This document shows, piece by piece, positions 37,396 through 47,320 of a DNA stretch of 64,000 bases (positions within the stretch are counted from its first letter, which is position 1; the number at the start of each line of letters is the position of its first letter). The position numbers and the translations under genes are program-made. The stretch lies in contig JADGRQ010000018.1 in NCBI GenBank assembly GCA_017880775.1, positions 1 to 64,000 of the forward strand. Reading direction: 5' to 3'. Under the pieces are notes generated by a model. That model saw nothing but the letters and a program-made list of their open reading frames with translations. It had not been told where the DNA came from and searched no databases. The stretch comes from Burkholderiales bacterium. Lineage in GTDB: Bacteria > Pseudomonadota > Gammaproteobacteria > Burkholderiales > SG8-39.

Positions 37396-37447
37396 CGTCA
37401 TTCCCGCGCACGCGGGAAGCCAGCCCTGGCTGCCGCGTGCGCGGCAG
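37396..37447. repeat. REP-like palindrome CGTCATTCCCGCG-CA-CGCGGGAAGCCAG followed by hairpin CTGCCGCG-TG-CGCGGCAG; possible minus-strand terminator
   Basis: two adjacent stems read directly; TTTT follows the first stem on the minus strand. Confidence 0.75.
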
Positions 37448-37457
37448 CGACGAAGGG

Positions 37458-38459
37458 TCAAACCGTCAGCACGATCTTGCCGACGTGCTCGCCCGCTTCG
37501 AGCAGCCGGTGCGCGTCGGCAGCCTGGGCGAGCGGGAAGGTTCGGAAGATCACCGGCTTGATCTTTCCGGATTCCACCAGCGGCCAGACGCGCTCGCGCA
37601 GCGACCGGGCCACTGCGCCCTTGAACTCGACCGGGCGTGGGCGCAGCGTCGAGCCGGTGATGCTCAGGCGCCTGCGCATCAGCTCGTTGAGGTCCAGTTC
37701 CGTCTTCGGGCCGCGCAGGAAGGCGATCATCACCAGGCGGCCTTCTTCGGCCATGCACTTGAGTTCGCGCGGCACGTAATCGCCGCCCACCATGTCGAGG
37801 ATCACGTCCACGCCGTTGCCGCCCGTGGCTTTCCTGACGATTTCGACAAAATCCTGTGTCTTGTAGTTGATCGCAATTTCGGCGCCGAGCTTGACGCAGG
37901 CAGCGCATTTTTCGTCGCTGCCCGCCGTAGCAAAAACGCGATTGCCCATCGCCGCGACCATCTGGATCGCGGTGACGCCGATGCCGGACGCACCGCCCTG
38001 CACGAGGAAGGTTTCGCCGGGCTTGAGTGCGCCGCGGCCGAATACGTTGGAATACACCGTGAAGAAGGTCTCGGGCAGCGAGGCCGCCTCGAGCATCGAC
38101 AATCCCTTTGGCGCCGGCAGTGCCTGCACTTCCGGCACCGCGCAGTACTCCGCGTAGCCGCCGCCATGCGTCAGCGCGCATACCTTGTCGCCGGTGTTCC
38201 ACTTCTTCGCCTCGCTGCCGAGCGCGACCACCGTGCCGGCGATTTCGAGCCCGAGCAGGTCGGAAGCGCCCGGAGGGACCGGATAGAGGCCCATGCGCTG
38301 CAGCAGGTCGGGGCGGTTGACACCCGCGGCCTCGACCTTCACCAGGATTTCGTGGGCCTTGGGTTGCGGCAGCGGACGCTCGCAGGGCTTGAGGACTTCG
38401 GGACCGCCGGGCTGCGTGATTTCGACCGCGCGCATTTTCGCGGGAATTGGGTTAAACAT
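37458..38459 (-). CDS. NAD(P)H-quinone oxidoreductase (zinc-less MDR, PIG3-like)
   Basis: MRAVEITQPGGPEVLKPCERPLPQP...FLVQGGASGIGVTAIQMVAAMG. Confidence 0.9.
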   Translation of the reverse strand: MFNPIPAKMRAVEITQPGGPEVLKPCERPLPQPKAHEILVKVEAAGVNRPDLLQRMGLYPVPPGASDLLGLEIAGTVVALGSEAKKWNTGDKVCALTHGGGYAEYCAVPEVQALPAPKGLSMLEAASLPETFFTVYSNVFGRGALKPGETFLVQGGASGIGVTAIQMVAAMGNRVFATAGSDEKCAACVKLGAEIAINYKTQDFVEIVRKATGGNGVDVILDMVGGDYVPRELKCMAEEGRLVMIAFLRGPKTELDLNELMRRRLSITGSTLRPRPVEFKGAVARSLRERVWPLVESGKIKPVIFRTFPLAQAADAHRLLEAGEHVGKIVLTV

Positions 38460-38564
38460 TGTGATCCGCCATGGAAAAGGGCATCCAGCATAGCGCAGTG
38501 CAGTACCTGCGCAAAGTTTACGCGGTACTATTCATGACCGTCTCGCTGTTGAGGGAGCAACGAC

Positions 38565-39221
38565 GTGAACGAGCGCGAACATGAGCCCGAGCTGGAGCGT
38601 CGCATCGCCGTGCGCACCGCCGAACTCATCCGCAGCAACGAAAAGCTGCGCCAGGAGGCCGCCGAGCGCGAGGCGCTGGTGGCGCAGCTGCGCCTGCAGG
38701 AGGAGCGCATGCGCTTCATGGCGCAGCACGACGCGCTCACCGGTCTGCCAAACCGCTACAGCATGCAGGAACGCCTCGCGCTCGCGCTCGAGATGTCCAA
38801 ACGCAACCGCAAGAAGGTGGCGGTGATGCTGGTGGACCTGGACGATTTCAAAAGCGCGAACGACACGCGCGGGCACGCCGCGGGCGATCAGGTGCTGATT
38901 GCGATCGCGAGCCGGTTGCGCTCCAGCGTGCGCGGTTCGGACACGGTGGCGCGCATCGGCGGGGACGAGTTCGTGGTCATCGCCGGCGACCTCGACCGCG
39001 GCGACGGCGCTGCGATGATCGCCGAGAAGATCGCCGACATGGTGCAACTGCCGATCCCCGTAGGGGGCGGAGGGCCGTGGAAGATCAACTGCTCGATCGG
39101 CATCAGCGTGTATCCGGACGACGCGCAGAGCCCCGTGGATCTGCTCGCGCAGGCCGATCGCGCAATGTACCTGGCGAAAGCCGTGAAAGACAAGCGCTTC
39201 GCGTATTACGCGGAGATCTGA
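38565..39221 (+). CDS. GGDEF diguanylate cyclase with N-terminal coiled coil
   Basis: HDALTGLPNRYSM...RGSDTVARIGGDEFVV (RxxD I-site and GGDEF). Confidence 0.92.
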   Translation: MNEREHEPELERRIAVRTAELIRSNEKLRQEAAEREALVAQLRLQEERMRFMAQHDALTGLPNRYSMQERLALALEMSKRNRKKVAVMLVDLDDFKSANDTRGHAAGDQVLIAIASRLRSSVRGSDTVARIGGDEFVVIAGDLDRGDGAAMIAEKIADMVQLPIPVGGGGPWKINCSIGISVYPDDAQSPVDLLAQADRAMYLAKAVKDKRFAYYAEI

Positions 39222-39267
39222 TCGATCTGGCGCCCAAGCACCGCAGGTCTTATAACCACTGCAGGTC

Positions 39268-40245
39268 TCACAATAGTTGCTGCGCGGCCCAGCGCAGGTC
39301 CACGTTGCCGCCCGACAGGATCACGCCGACGCGCGCGCCTTTCGCGTCGAGCTTTTCCTCCAGCAACGCTGCGGCGCCGAGCGCGCCTGTGGGTTCGACC
39401 ACGATCTTCATTCGCTCCCACAGGAAGAACATCGACTTGAGCAGTTCCGCGTCGCTCGCGGTGAGCATGTCGGAGACATAGCGCATCACCAGCGGCAGAG
39501 TGACTTTGCCGAGCGAGGGCGTGCGCGCGCCGTCTGCGATGGTGTCGGGGTTGCGCACCGTATGCAGCGTCCCGCTGCGGAACGTGCGCGTCGCGTCGTC
39601 GCCCGCTTCGGGCTCGACTCCGATCACGCGGCATTCAGGCGCCAGGCCGCTCGCGGCCACCGCGCAGCCCGAGAGCAGCCCGCCGCCCCCGCACGGCACC
39701 AGCAGAATGTCGAGCGGTCCGGTTTCCTCGAACAACTCCTTCGCGCAGGTGCCCTGACCGGCGGCGATGTGCGGATGGTCGTAGGGCGGGATCAGAGCGA
39801 GGCCGCGCTCACGCGCGAGCTTGGCCGCGAAGGTCTCGCGATCCGTAGTCTTCGCGTCGTAGCTGACGACCTCCGCGCCGTAGCCGCGCGTGGCCTCGAG
39901 CTTCACGCGCGGCGCATCCTGCGGCATCACGATGGTCGCCGGCACGCCGAGCAGTCTGCCTGCAAGCGCCACTGCCTGTGCATGGTTGCCGGAGGAATAG
40001 GCAAGCACGCCTTGCGCGCGTGCCTCGGGCGGAAGCTGCGCGAGCGCGTTGTAGGCGCCGCGGAACTTGAACGCGCCCGTCCTTTGCAGGTTCTCGCACT
40101 TGAAGAACACGCTTGCGCCGGCGCGCGCGTTCACGGTGCGCGAAGTGAGCACCGGCGTGCGGTGCGCGTGGCCCTTCAGGCGCTCCGCCGCGCGCGCGAC
40201 ATCATCGTAGGCGACCAGCAACGGCCCGAAATCGGCGGCGCTCAT
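39268..40245 (-). CDS. threonine/threo-3-hydroxyaspartate ammonia-lyase-like PLP enzyme
   Basis: FFKCENLQRTGAFKFRGAYNAL (PLP Lys), SSGNHAQAVALA, PCGGGGLLSG. Confidence 0.9.
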   Translation of the reverse strand: MSAADFGPLLVAYDDVARAAERLKGHAHRTPVLTSRTVNARAGASVFFKCENLQRTGAFKFRGAYNALAQLPPEARAQGVLAYSSGNHAQAVALAGRLLGVPATIVMPQDAPRVKLEATRGYGAEVVSYDAKTTDRETFAAKLARERGLALIPPYDHPHIAAGQGTCAKELFEETGPLDILLVPCGGGGLLSGCAVAASGLAPECRVIGVEPEAGDDATRTFRSGTLHTVRNPDTIADGARTPSLGKVTLPLVMRYVSDMLTASDAELLKSMFFLWERMKIVVEPTGALGAAALLEEKLDAKGARVGVILSGGNVDLRWAAQQLL

Positions 40246-41126
40246 CGAAAATGCGCGAGCGCGGCGCGCGCCACCTCGTTGCCCCATTCCTGCAGGAAGT
40301 GGCCGCCCTCGGCGTGCAGGTAGGGCTCGGGGCAGTTGCGGATGCGCTTGCGCAACGCGTTCATCACCGGGGGCCCCAGCACCGGGTCTCTTGCGCCGAC
40401 CGCCATGAAAGATTCGCCCTGCCAGGACGAAGACAGCCAGTCGCGCGCGCGCCGGGATATGGCCGCGCCCGGCGCATCGGGAGAATCGGGCACCAGTTGC
40501 GGAAATCGCCGCACGCCCGCCTTGTAACGCGCATCCGGGAACGGTGCTTCGTAGGCTGCGGCTTCCGCGGGTGCGAGATGCTTGCACGAGCGGCCGAGCA
40601 GCTTGCCGCAGTCGATGTTCGGGGTATTGGCGACGTACGCGCGCCAATCGATGAAGCCCTGCGTGAGCGGCGTGTCGCCGGTGCCGATCGCGGTGTTCAT
40701 CACCAGCAGCCGCGCGAAACGCTCGGGCATTTCCATCGGCAGCGTGAGCCCCAGCAGCCCGCCCCAGTCCTGCACCACCAGCGTGATGCCGCGCAGGTCG
40801 AGGCGTTCGATGAACGCAAGCAGCATGCCGCGGTGGAAATCGAACGTGTACGTGGCGTCCTCGACGGGCTTGTCGGAGCGGCCGAAGCCGATGAAGTCCG
40901 GCGCCACCACCCGGTGGCCGGCCGCAGCGAACACCGGCAGCATCTTCCGGTACAGGTAGGCCCAGGTCGGCTCGCCATGCAGGCAGAGGAACACGTGCCT
41001 GGCGTCGGCCGGGCCTTCGTCCAGGTAGTGGACGCGCAATCCGGTCCAGTCGAGGTAGCGCGGCGTCCACGCAAAGCCGGGCAGACCCGCAAAACGCTCG
41101 TCTGGTGTGCGCAGGATCTCGGGCAT
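40242..41126 (-). CDS. haloalkane dehalogenase
   Basis: [42 protein letters not shown]...[11 protein letters not shown] (Asp nucleophile, DW). Confidence 0.88.
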   Translation of the reverse strand: MPEILRTPDERFAGLPGFAWTPRYLDWTGLRVHYLDEGPADARHVFLCLHGEPTWAYLYRKMLPVFAAAGHRVVAPDFIGFGRSDKPVEDATYTFDFHRGMLLAFIERLDLRGITLVVQDWGGLLGLTLPMEMPERFARLLVMNTAIGTGDTPLTQGFIDWRAYVANTPNIDCGKLLGRSCKHLAPAEAAAYEAPFPDARYKAGVRRFPQLVPDSPDAPGAAISRRARDWLSSSWQGESFMAVGARDPVLGPPVMNALRKRIRNCPEPYLHAEGGHFLQEWGNEVARAALAHFR

Positions 41127-41191
41127 GCCGCGATTGTTTCGAATCGCGGGCGGCGCGGCAAGTAAAATCCCGAAACACTTCCGGAGGCTCC

Positions 41192-42001
41192 ATGGACTAC
41201 GCGAAATACCAGGACCTGAAAATCCGCCGGCTCGAACCCGGCATCCTCGAAATCGTGATGGGCGACGAAAGCGCCAGGCTCTCGACCGCCACCGCGCGGC
41301 TGCACCGCGAGCTGGCCGACATCTGGCTCGACGTGGACCGCGATCCGGAGACGCGCGTCGCGATCCTGCGCGGCGCAGGACGGGGTTTTTCGGCGGGCGG
41401 CGACCTCGGCATGGTCGAGGAGATCACGCGTGATTTCAATGCCCGCGCGCGCGTCTGGCGCGAGGCGCGCGACCTGGTCTACAACATCATCAATTGCTCG
41501 AAAATCGTGGTTTCGGCGATGCACGGCCCGGCGGTGGGGGCCGGGCTGGTCGCGGGGTTGCTTTCGGACATCTCGATTGCCGCGAAGAACGCGCGCATCA
41601 TCGACGGGCACACGCGCCTGGGCGTCGCTGCGGGCGACCATGCGGCGATCGTCTGGCCGCTGCTGTGCGGCATGGCGAAGGCAAAGTACTACCTGCTGCT
41701 GTGCGAGCAGGTCTCGGGCGAGGAGGCCGAGAGGATCGGGCTGGTGTCGATGTGCTGCGAGGAAGCCGAGCTGCAGGCGAAGGCGCTGGAGGTGGCGAGG
41801 AAGCTCGCCGCCGGCGCCCAGACTGCGCTGCGCTGGACCAAATACAGCCTCAATAACTGGCTGCGCATGGCGGGCCCGTCGTTCGATGCATCGCTCGCGC
41901 TCGAGTTCATGGGCTTCACCGGACCCGAGGTGCTCGAAGGGATCGCTTCACATCGCGAGAAGCGCAAACCGAACTTTCCGCCCGAACCGCCGAATTTTTG
42001 A
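41192..42001 (+). CDS. enoyl-CoA hydratase/isomerase family protein
   Basis: [18 protein letters not shown]...[29 protein letters not shown]. Confidence 0.9.
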   Translation: MDYAKYQDLKIRRLEPGILEIVMGDESARLSTATARLHRELADIWLDVDRDPETRVAILRGAGRGFSAGGDLGMVEEITRDFNARARVWREARDLVYNIINCSKIVVSAMHGPAVGAGLVAGLLSDISIAAKNARIIDGHTRLGVAAGDHAAIVWPLLCGMAKAKYYLLLCEQVSGEEAERIGLVSMCCEEAELQAKALEVARKLAAGAQTALRWTKYSLNNWLRMAGPSFDASLALEFMGFTGPEVLEGIASHREKRKPNFPPEPPNF

Positions 42002-42004
42002 GCG

Positions 42005-42337
42005 CTACGTCGCGACCGTCGGCGGTACGCTGAAGTCCAGCGTGCCCGCCGATTCGGCCACGGGCTCGGATTCGCTGAACAGGCGTTCGAGGTCGCGCTG
42101 CAGCGCCGGCATGTCCGGGGTGACACGCCCCATGTAAGCGAGCACCACGCGCACCGGCAAATCGGTGAGCGTCGGATTCGGGTGATCGAGAACGTGCGCG
42201 ACGTTGTGCAGTGCCGGGACGATGTGGCTGCTGCGCGTGCCGGGATTGGCGCTTTCGATGCCATTGATGATGGCCGCCTGCGCGCGGGCGATGCCCGAGA
42301 GCAGTTCGGCGAGTTGTTGCGCGGAAATGGTCAGCAT
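42005..42337 (-). CDS. hypothetical protein
   Basis: 110-aa product MLTISAQQLAELLSGIARAQAAI...; no family recognised. Confidence 0.5.
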   Translation of the reverse strand: MLTISAQQLAELLSGIARAQAAIINGIESANPGTRSSHIVPALHNVAHVLDHPNPTLTDLPVRVVLAYMGRVTPDMPALQRDLERLFSESEPVAESAGTLDFSVPPTVAT

Positions 42338-42415
42338 GGCGGGCCTCTCGTGGCGCTGAAACCGTCTGGTCCGCACGATGGTAACATCGCCGCGCAGAGC
42401 GCAAAAGAAACCCCG

Positions 42416-42928
42416 ATGTTCAAACGCACGCTGATCGTGGCGGTGCTGGTGGTTGCCGGCCTCGTCGCCGGCATCGCGCTGCATACCGCCGTTACGAAAG
42501 GAGACACCGTGTTTGCCGGCAAACGACCTCCGAACCTCGGTGTGCACGACGGCAAACTCGCGCCGCCAAAATCCTCGCCCAACAACGTATCCAGCCGGGC
42601 GCCGAAGGAAGACGCCGAGCACGCCATCGCGCCGATCAAATTCCGCGGCAACGGCGCCGAGGCGCTCGCTACGCTGCGCAAGGTGATCGATGCGATGGAA
42701 CGGACGCACGTGGTGCGACACGACGGCGGGTATCTCTATGCTGAGTTCCGCAGTAAGCGGATGGGCTTCGTCGATGACGTCGAATTCCTGGTGTCGGAGC
42801 CGGAAGGCGTGATCCACGTGCGCTCGGCCTCGCGCCTCGGGCGGCGCGATTTCGGCGTCAACCGCGCGCGCGTCGAGGCGATCCGGCGGCGGTTCGAAGC
42901 GGCGCAGGGTCCGTCGGTCAACGCCTAG
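42416..42928 (+). CDS. DUF1499-like protein
   Basis: PPNLGVHDGKLAPPKSSPNNVSSRA...VVRHDGGYLYAEFRSKRMGFVDDVEFLV...IHVRSASRLGRRDFGVNRARVEAIR. Confidence 0.9.
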   Translation: MFKRTLIVAVLVVAGLVAGIALHTAVTKGDTVFAGKRPPNLGVHDGKLAPPKSSPNNVSSRAPKEDAEHAIAPIKFRGNGAEALATLRKVIDAMERTHVVRHDGGYLYAEFRSKRMGFVDDVEFLVSEPEGVIHVRSASRLGRRDFGVNRARVEAIRRRFEAAQGPSVNA

Positions 42929-42975
42929 GAAGCCGCGATGCATTCTTCATAGCATCGCGCTGATTACCACCTCTT

Positions 42976-43602
42976 TCAGCGCATTTGCGGCGGCGCGGCG
43001 GGGACCGATCGCCAGCCTTCCCTGCACTCCGAAACGTACGGATAGTAGGCCTTCGCGGATTCGCAATAATACCACATTCCGGACGCGGACGCCGGAGGCG
43101 GCGGCGTTTGAGTCGGCGCCACGGCAGCCTGGAGGGGCGGCTCGGCGACGGCATAGCCGCCGGGTTGCGCAACGTAATAGGCATCGTTGGCATAGTAATA
43201 GGGCACGCCGCTAACCCAGACGATCGTGCGGTCCGGCGGCAAAACAGGCACGACGATCCCGACCGGAGGCCTCACGACGACAAAGCCCGGCCCCGCAGGG
43301 CGGAACCAGACGCCGGCATGGAAGAAGTATCGGCCGCCGCGGAACGTGACCGCGACATTCCCGGCTGGAAGAAGCGACACCGAGTAGCCGAGCGACGGGT
43401 AATAGTGATTGTGGTGATAGCGTTCGTCGAGCACCCAGTGCGGGCTGTGAAACCGCTCGTGCTCCCGTGTTTCACGGCGAGGCTGGGCGAACGCGGACGA
43501 CCATGGCAGCGCAGCCACGGCGAACAACGCAGCGGCAATGCTGGCCCCGAGGATTCGTGCAGTGCATGAGGATGTCTTGTTCACGTAAATTCCAGAATTC
43601 AT
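42976..43602 (-). CDS. DUF6515-like secreted protein
   Basis: signal peptide, YYF/GVWFRPAGPGFVVVRPPVGIVVPVLPP, C-term MWYYCESAKAYYPYVSECREGWRSVPA. Confidence 0.78.
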   Translation of the reverse strand: MNSGIYVNKTSSCTARILGASIAAALFAVAALPWSSAFAQPRRETREHERFHSPHWVLDERYHHNHYYPSLGYSVSLLPAGNVAVTFRGGRYFFHAGVWFRPAGPGFVVVRPPVGIVVPVLPPDRTIVWVSGVPYYYANDAYYVAQPGGYAVAEPPLQAAVAPTQTPPPPASASGMWYYCESAKAYYPYVSECREGWRSVPAAPPQMR

Positions 43603-43705
43603 GGACGGGTGAACTTTAATCCGTGCGGGTGCGTTGATCCGAGGGAATTTGTATCAATTGGTAACCGGGGACCGTCGGTCAAAGCCTAGGAGCAGGTGGA
43701 CGCGG

Positions 43706-44332
43706 TCAGAGGCCTCTTGCGACTTCTTTCGCCCTCGCCGCGTGACGTCTGTCGACCTCCTTCCGGTAGTCGTTGCTGGCAAGACTGTACGAGGTCATGT
43801 CCAAGCCGGCGGCGTACTTGGACACTCGAATGGTGGCATCTCCGCGGGTCCAGTACAGGATCGTGTTCGCGACCTTGCCTTGCGTCTTGCTTTGAAACGA
43901 CTCGGTTTCCTTCCTGTCCGGCGGACCGTACTTGGCCGATAGCGCGGCAACCAGGCGGTCGAAAGCAGGCGGCGGAAGCGATGCACTGGCGTGCATCAAC
44001 TGGTTACGCACGAAGTCAAACTCGAAGTTTTTCGCCACTTGTCCTGCCATCTTGGCGAGCCGCGCAGGCGGGCCCCGGTCGCTGATGACCGTCCCGCAAA
44101 AAAGATCGGCTTCGGTCTGCTTACGTTGCCAGAAATCCTTGAAACGCCCCTTCTCCGCAGCCGCTTTCTTTTGCGGATCGTCACACCGCAGTTCCGGATA
44201 CCGGGTCCTGAATTCCTCCTCCGTTGAACCAATCGCCAGGCCTCTGAACTCGAGCGGAGAGCTGGCATGGGAGATTGGGGCGCCCAGGAGTAACAACGCC
44301 GAAAAAAGTGGTCGCACGACGTAACGCCGCAT
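43706..44332 (-). CDS. secreted hypothetical protein
   Basis: MRRYVVRPLFSALLLLGAPISHASS signal peptide, no clear family. Confidence 0.6.
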   Translation of the reverse strand: MRRYVVRPLFSALLLLGAPISHASSPLEFRGLAIGSTEEEFRTRYPELRCDDPQKKAAAEKGRFKDFWQRKQTEADLFCGTVISDRGPPARLAKMAGQVAKNFEFDFVRNQLMHASASLPPPAFDRLVAALSAKYGPPDRKETESFQSKTQGKVANTILYWTRGDATIRVSKYAAGLDMTSYSLASNDYRKEVDRRHAARAKEVARGL

Positions 44333-44436
44333 GTTGGTCCCTTGTGAGAGTGTCAGCATCTGGGCTGAGGTCATAGACGTCGTAATGACCAGCCTTGTGA
44401 CGAACGGTTCGCGCCATTTCGCAACTTGCCGAATCG

Positions 44437-45636
44437 TTACCCGACGGCTTGATAGACCAACTGCTTGAATTCGAAGGAAAATGGATGCCAGAACGCCATC
44501 TGGCGCTGGGTCATCAACAGGCCCGCCAGATTGGCTTTCGGCGATATCCACCAATGCGTTCCGGCAATGCCGCCCCATTGAAATTCACCGGCGGCACCCT
44601 GGGGCTCGATCGATGACGGCGCCAGCGTTAACGCACCGGCCAATCCGAACACCTTGCCCGGCAACTTGCCGAGCCGCGGAAACCGGATACATGCGCCCTC
44701 CGGCAGCTGATTGGTCATCATCAACGCGATGGTTTCGGATTTCAACAGCGTCGGACCGCCCGGCAACAGACTGCGCAGCAGCGCCACCATGTCGGGCAAC
44801 GTCGAGACCAACCCGCCGCCGCCGGACAGCCGCGGGACGGAATTCAGATAGGCGCCGGGATAGGGCGCGTCATCGATGCGCGTCAGTCCGGGCTTCATCG
44901 GATCGAGCAGATCCGCACCGGCGTAGTACGCGGTAAACCGGTGGCGCTTGTCCACGGGCACGACGAACGCAGTATCCACCATGCCGAGCCGGTCGAGTAT
45001 GCGCGACTGGATGAATGCGTCGAAACGCCGGCCGCTGAGGATCTCGACGAGGCGGCCCAACACATCGGTCGCCACAGAGTACTCCCATGCCGTCCCGGGG
45101 TGAAACACCAGCGGAAGACCGGCCAGCGTTTCGATCATGTCCACGAGCGGCGTGGCCGGATTGAGCACTTTGCGCTCGTTATAGGCCTTGTAGATCGTCG
45201 TCCCGGGGTCCAGCACGCCGTAGCTCAATCCCGAACTGTGGCTCATCAGGTGCCGGATCGTGATGGACCCACGCGCCGGTTCCGTGTCGTCCAGCGTCAC
45301 CGCGCCTGGTCTGAGTACACGGCGGTTCGCGAGCTGCGGAATGTAACGCTCGACCGCGTCATCGAGCTGGAAGCGGCCCTCTTCGAACAAAAGCAATGCG
45401 GCGCACGAGGTGATCAGCTTGGTGTTGGAGAACACGCGGAACAGATGGTCCGTGCGGAGCGGAACATCCCGTTCCTTGTCCGCCCATCCAACGCAATTCA
45501 CGTCCACCAGGTCCCGCCCGACAAGCACTGCGGACGAGACTCCCGCGAGAATCTGCGCGTCCACGTAGCGGCGCATCGCGGCGTGCGCTGCGCTGAAGTC
45601 GTGGCCGTTGCCCGTCACCGCCATGTTTTCTATCAC
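44437..45636 (-). CDS. serine hydrolase (class C beta-lactamase/esterase family)
   Basis: FSNTKLITS (SxxK), SHSSGLSYG; last gene of the ugp-like operon. Confidence 0.88.
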   Translation of the reverse strand: MIENMAVTGNGHDFSAAHAAMRRYVDAQILAGVSSAVLVGRDLVDVNCVGWADKERDVPLRTDHLFRVFSNTKLITSCAALLLFEEGRFQLDDAVERYIPQLANRRVLRPGAVTLDDTEPARGSITIRHLMSHSSGLSYGVLDPGTTIYKAYNERKVLNPATPLVDMIETLAGLPLVFHPGTAWEYSVATDVLGRLVEILSGRRFDAFIQSRILDRLGMVDTAFVVPVDKRHRFTAYYAGADLLDPMKPGLTRIDDAPYPGAYLNSVPRLSGGGGLVSTLPDMVALLRSLLPGGPTLLKSETIALMMTNQLPEGACIRFPRLGKLPGKVFGLAGALTLAPSSIEPQGAAGEFQWGGIAGTHWWISPKANLAGLLMTQRQMAFWHPFSFEFKQLVYQAVG

Positions 45637-45642
45637 TGGTAT

Positions 45643-46497
45643 CTACGCGAATGTCACAATTACCGGCTGATGGTCCGACGCCTTCGTATCGACATCGATC
45701 GCCACGCACTTCAGGCGCGGCGCAAGGTCCTCGCTGACAAACACGAAATCACAGCAGTAGGGCGCGCCGCCATACGCGTGTTCGTGCACGCAGAATGTCG
45801 GCGGATGCGGTGTGTTCGGATTCAGGAGCGCCCAACTGTCCACGTAACGCGGCACGTCGATCGCAACGGGAGCCTGAATACGCTCGTACATCGGATCCTG
45901 AGGACCCTTCGGCAGGTTGAAGTCGCCGGTAAGAATCGACGGCATCGGCCGCGCAAACGGCTGAAACGGCCCGTCTTTGTACTGCGCCGAAATTTTCGCG
46001 CGCGCATGGCCACAGGCCTCCGCATGCAAACCCCGCAGTCGCCCGACCTGGCCGTCGCGCTGCGCTTCCGAGTAATACGCCAGGTGCGTCGTGGTCACGC
46101 GCACCAACCCGAGCGGAGTATCCAGCACCGCCTCGAGCGCGGCGCGCGGCATGCTCGGAACATTGTCCTCGGCAGGCCAGGGTAGGCTGTGGCGGAACAC
46201 CTGCAGCACCGGGTAACGGGAGAGAATCATGTTGCCGAAGCGCCGGCGCACGCCGTGCTCGCCAGGTACGTCGACGGCGATCGCAAACACGGGTTCGTAC
46301 TCCGGAAGAAGGCTCGACAGGGCGGCGACCTGGTCTTCACCCGCGCTTCCCGCCAGCGCCGGATAGTTGATCGCCACCTCCTGCAGGCACAGCACGTCGA
46401 AGTCGGCGAACGAACGCGCGGCCTCGACGATGCGCCGCGGATCGACCTTGCCGTCGAGGCCGCAGCACCACTGGATGTTCCACTGGATCAGTTTCAT
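45643..46497 (-). CDS. endonuclease/exonuclease/phosphatase (EEP) family hydrolase
   Basis: IQWNIQWCC, CLQEV, TTHLAYYS, LTGDFNLP, SDHQPV. Confidence 0.9.
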   Translation of the reverse strand: MKLIQWNIQWCCGLDGKVDPRRIVEAARSFADFDVLCLQEVAINYPALAGSAGEDQVAALSSLLPEYEPVFAIAVDVPGEHGVRRRFGNMILSRYPVLQVFRHSLPWPAEDNVPSMPRAALEAVLDTPLGLVRVTTTHLAYYSEAQRDGQVGRLRGLHAEACGHARAKISAQYKDGPFQPFARPMPSILTGDFNLPKGPQDPMYERIQAPVAIDVPRYVDSWALLNPNTPHPPTFCVHEHAYGGAPYCCDFVFVSEDLAPRLKCVAIDVDTKASDHQPVIVTFA

Positions 46498-46519
46498 CGA
46501 ATACTCCCCAACGCGCTTT

Positions 46520-47320
46520 TTACCTTATTCCCGCGCGCATGAAGCTCTGCACGAACTGGCGCTGGAACAGCAGGAACGCGACCAGCAGCGGACCCGAGGT
46601 CAACAGCGTCGCGGCGGTGATGATCGACCAATCGATGCCCTGGTCGGTGGAGGAAAACACCTGCAGCCCTACGGTCAGCGGGCGCGAGCCGACCGAGTTG
46701 GTTACGATCAGCGGCCACAGGAAGTTGTTCCAGTGGTAGCTCACCGAAACAAGGGCGTATGCGATGTACACTGGCCTGGAGAGCGGGACGTAGACCTCCC
46801 ATAACACGCGCAGCGACCCTGCGCCTTCCACGCGCGCGGCTTCGTCGAGCTCGCGCGGAATGGTCTTGAACGTCTGGCGCAGCAGGAATATCCCGAACGC
46901 GGAGGCCATGTACGGCAGGCCGATCGCGGTGATCGTGTCGGTCAGGTCGAGCGCGGCCATGGTGCGGTAGTTCTCCACGATCAGCACGTCGGGCATGATC
47001 ATCAGCTGCACCAGCACCAGCGCGAACATCACGTCGCGGCCCCGGAACTCGTAGCGCGCGAACGCGTAGGCCGCGAGCGTCACCAGCACCAGCTGGACGC
47101 CGAGGATCAGCGCGACCAGCATTACCGTATTCACGAAATAGCGCGCAAACGGCGCGGCGTTCCACGCGTTGACGAAGTTCTGCAACGTGAGCGGGGCGAA
47201 CAGTTCGAAGCGCGTTGAGAATTCGGGCGGATGAAACGCGGTCCAGAACGCATAGGCGAGCGGCAGGATCCACAGGATCGCGAGCAGCCAGGCGCCGATG
47301 GTTTCAAGGGCCCGGGTCAT
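46520..47320 (-). CDS. carbohydrate/glycerol-phosphate-type ABC permease (UgpE-like)
   Basis: ELDEAARVEGAGSLRVLWEVYVPLSRP EAA loop, 6 TM. Confidence 0.88.
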   Translation of the reverse strand: MTRALETIGAWLLAILWILPLAYAFWTAFHPPEFSTRFELFAPLTLQNFVNAWNAAPFARYFVNTVMLVALILGVQLVLVTLAAYAFARYEFRGRDVMFALVLVQLMIMPDVLIVENYRTMAALDLTDTITAIGLPYMASAFGIFLLRQTFKTIPRELDEAARVEGAGSLRVLWEVYVPLSRPVYIAYALVSVSYHWNNFLWPLIVTNSVGSRPLTVGLQVFSSTDQGIDWSIITAATLLTSGPLLVAFLLFQRQFVQSFMRAGIR

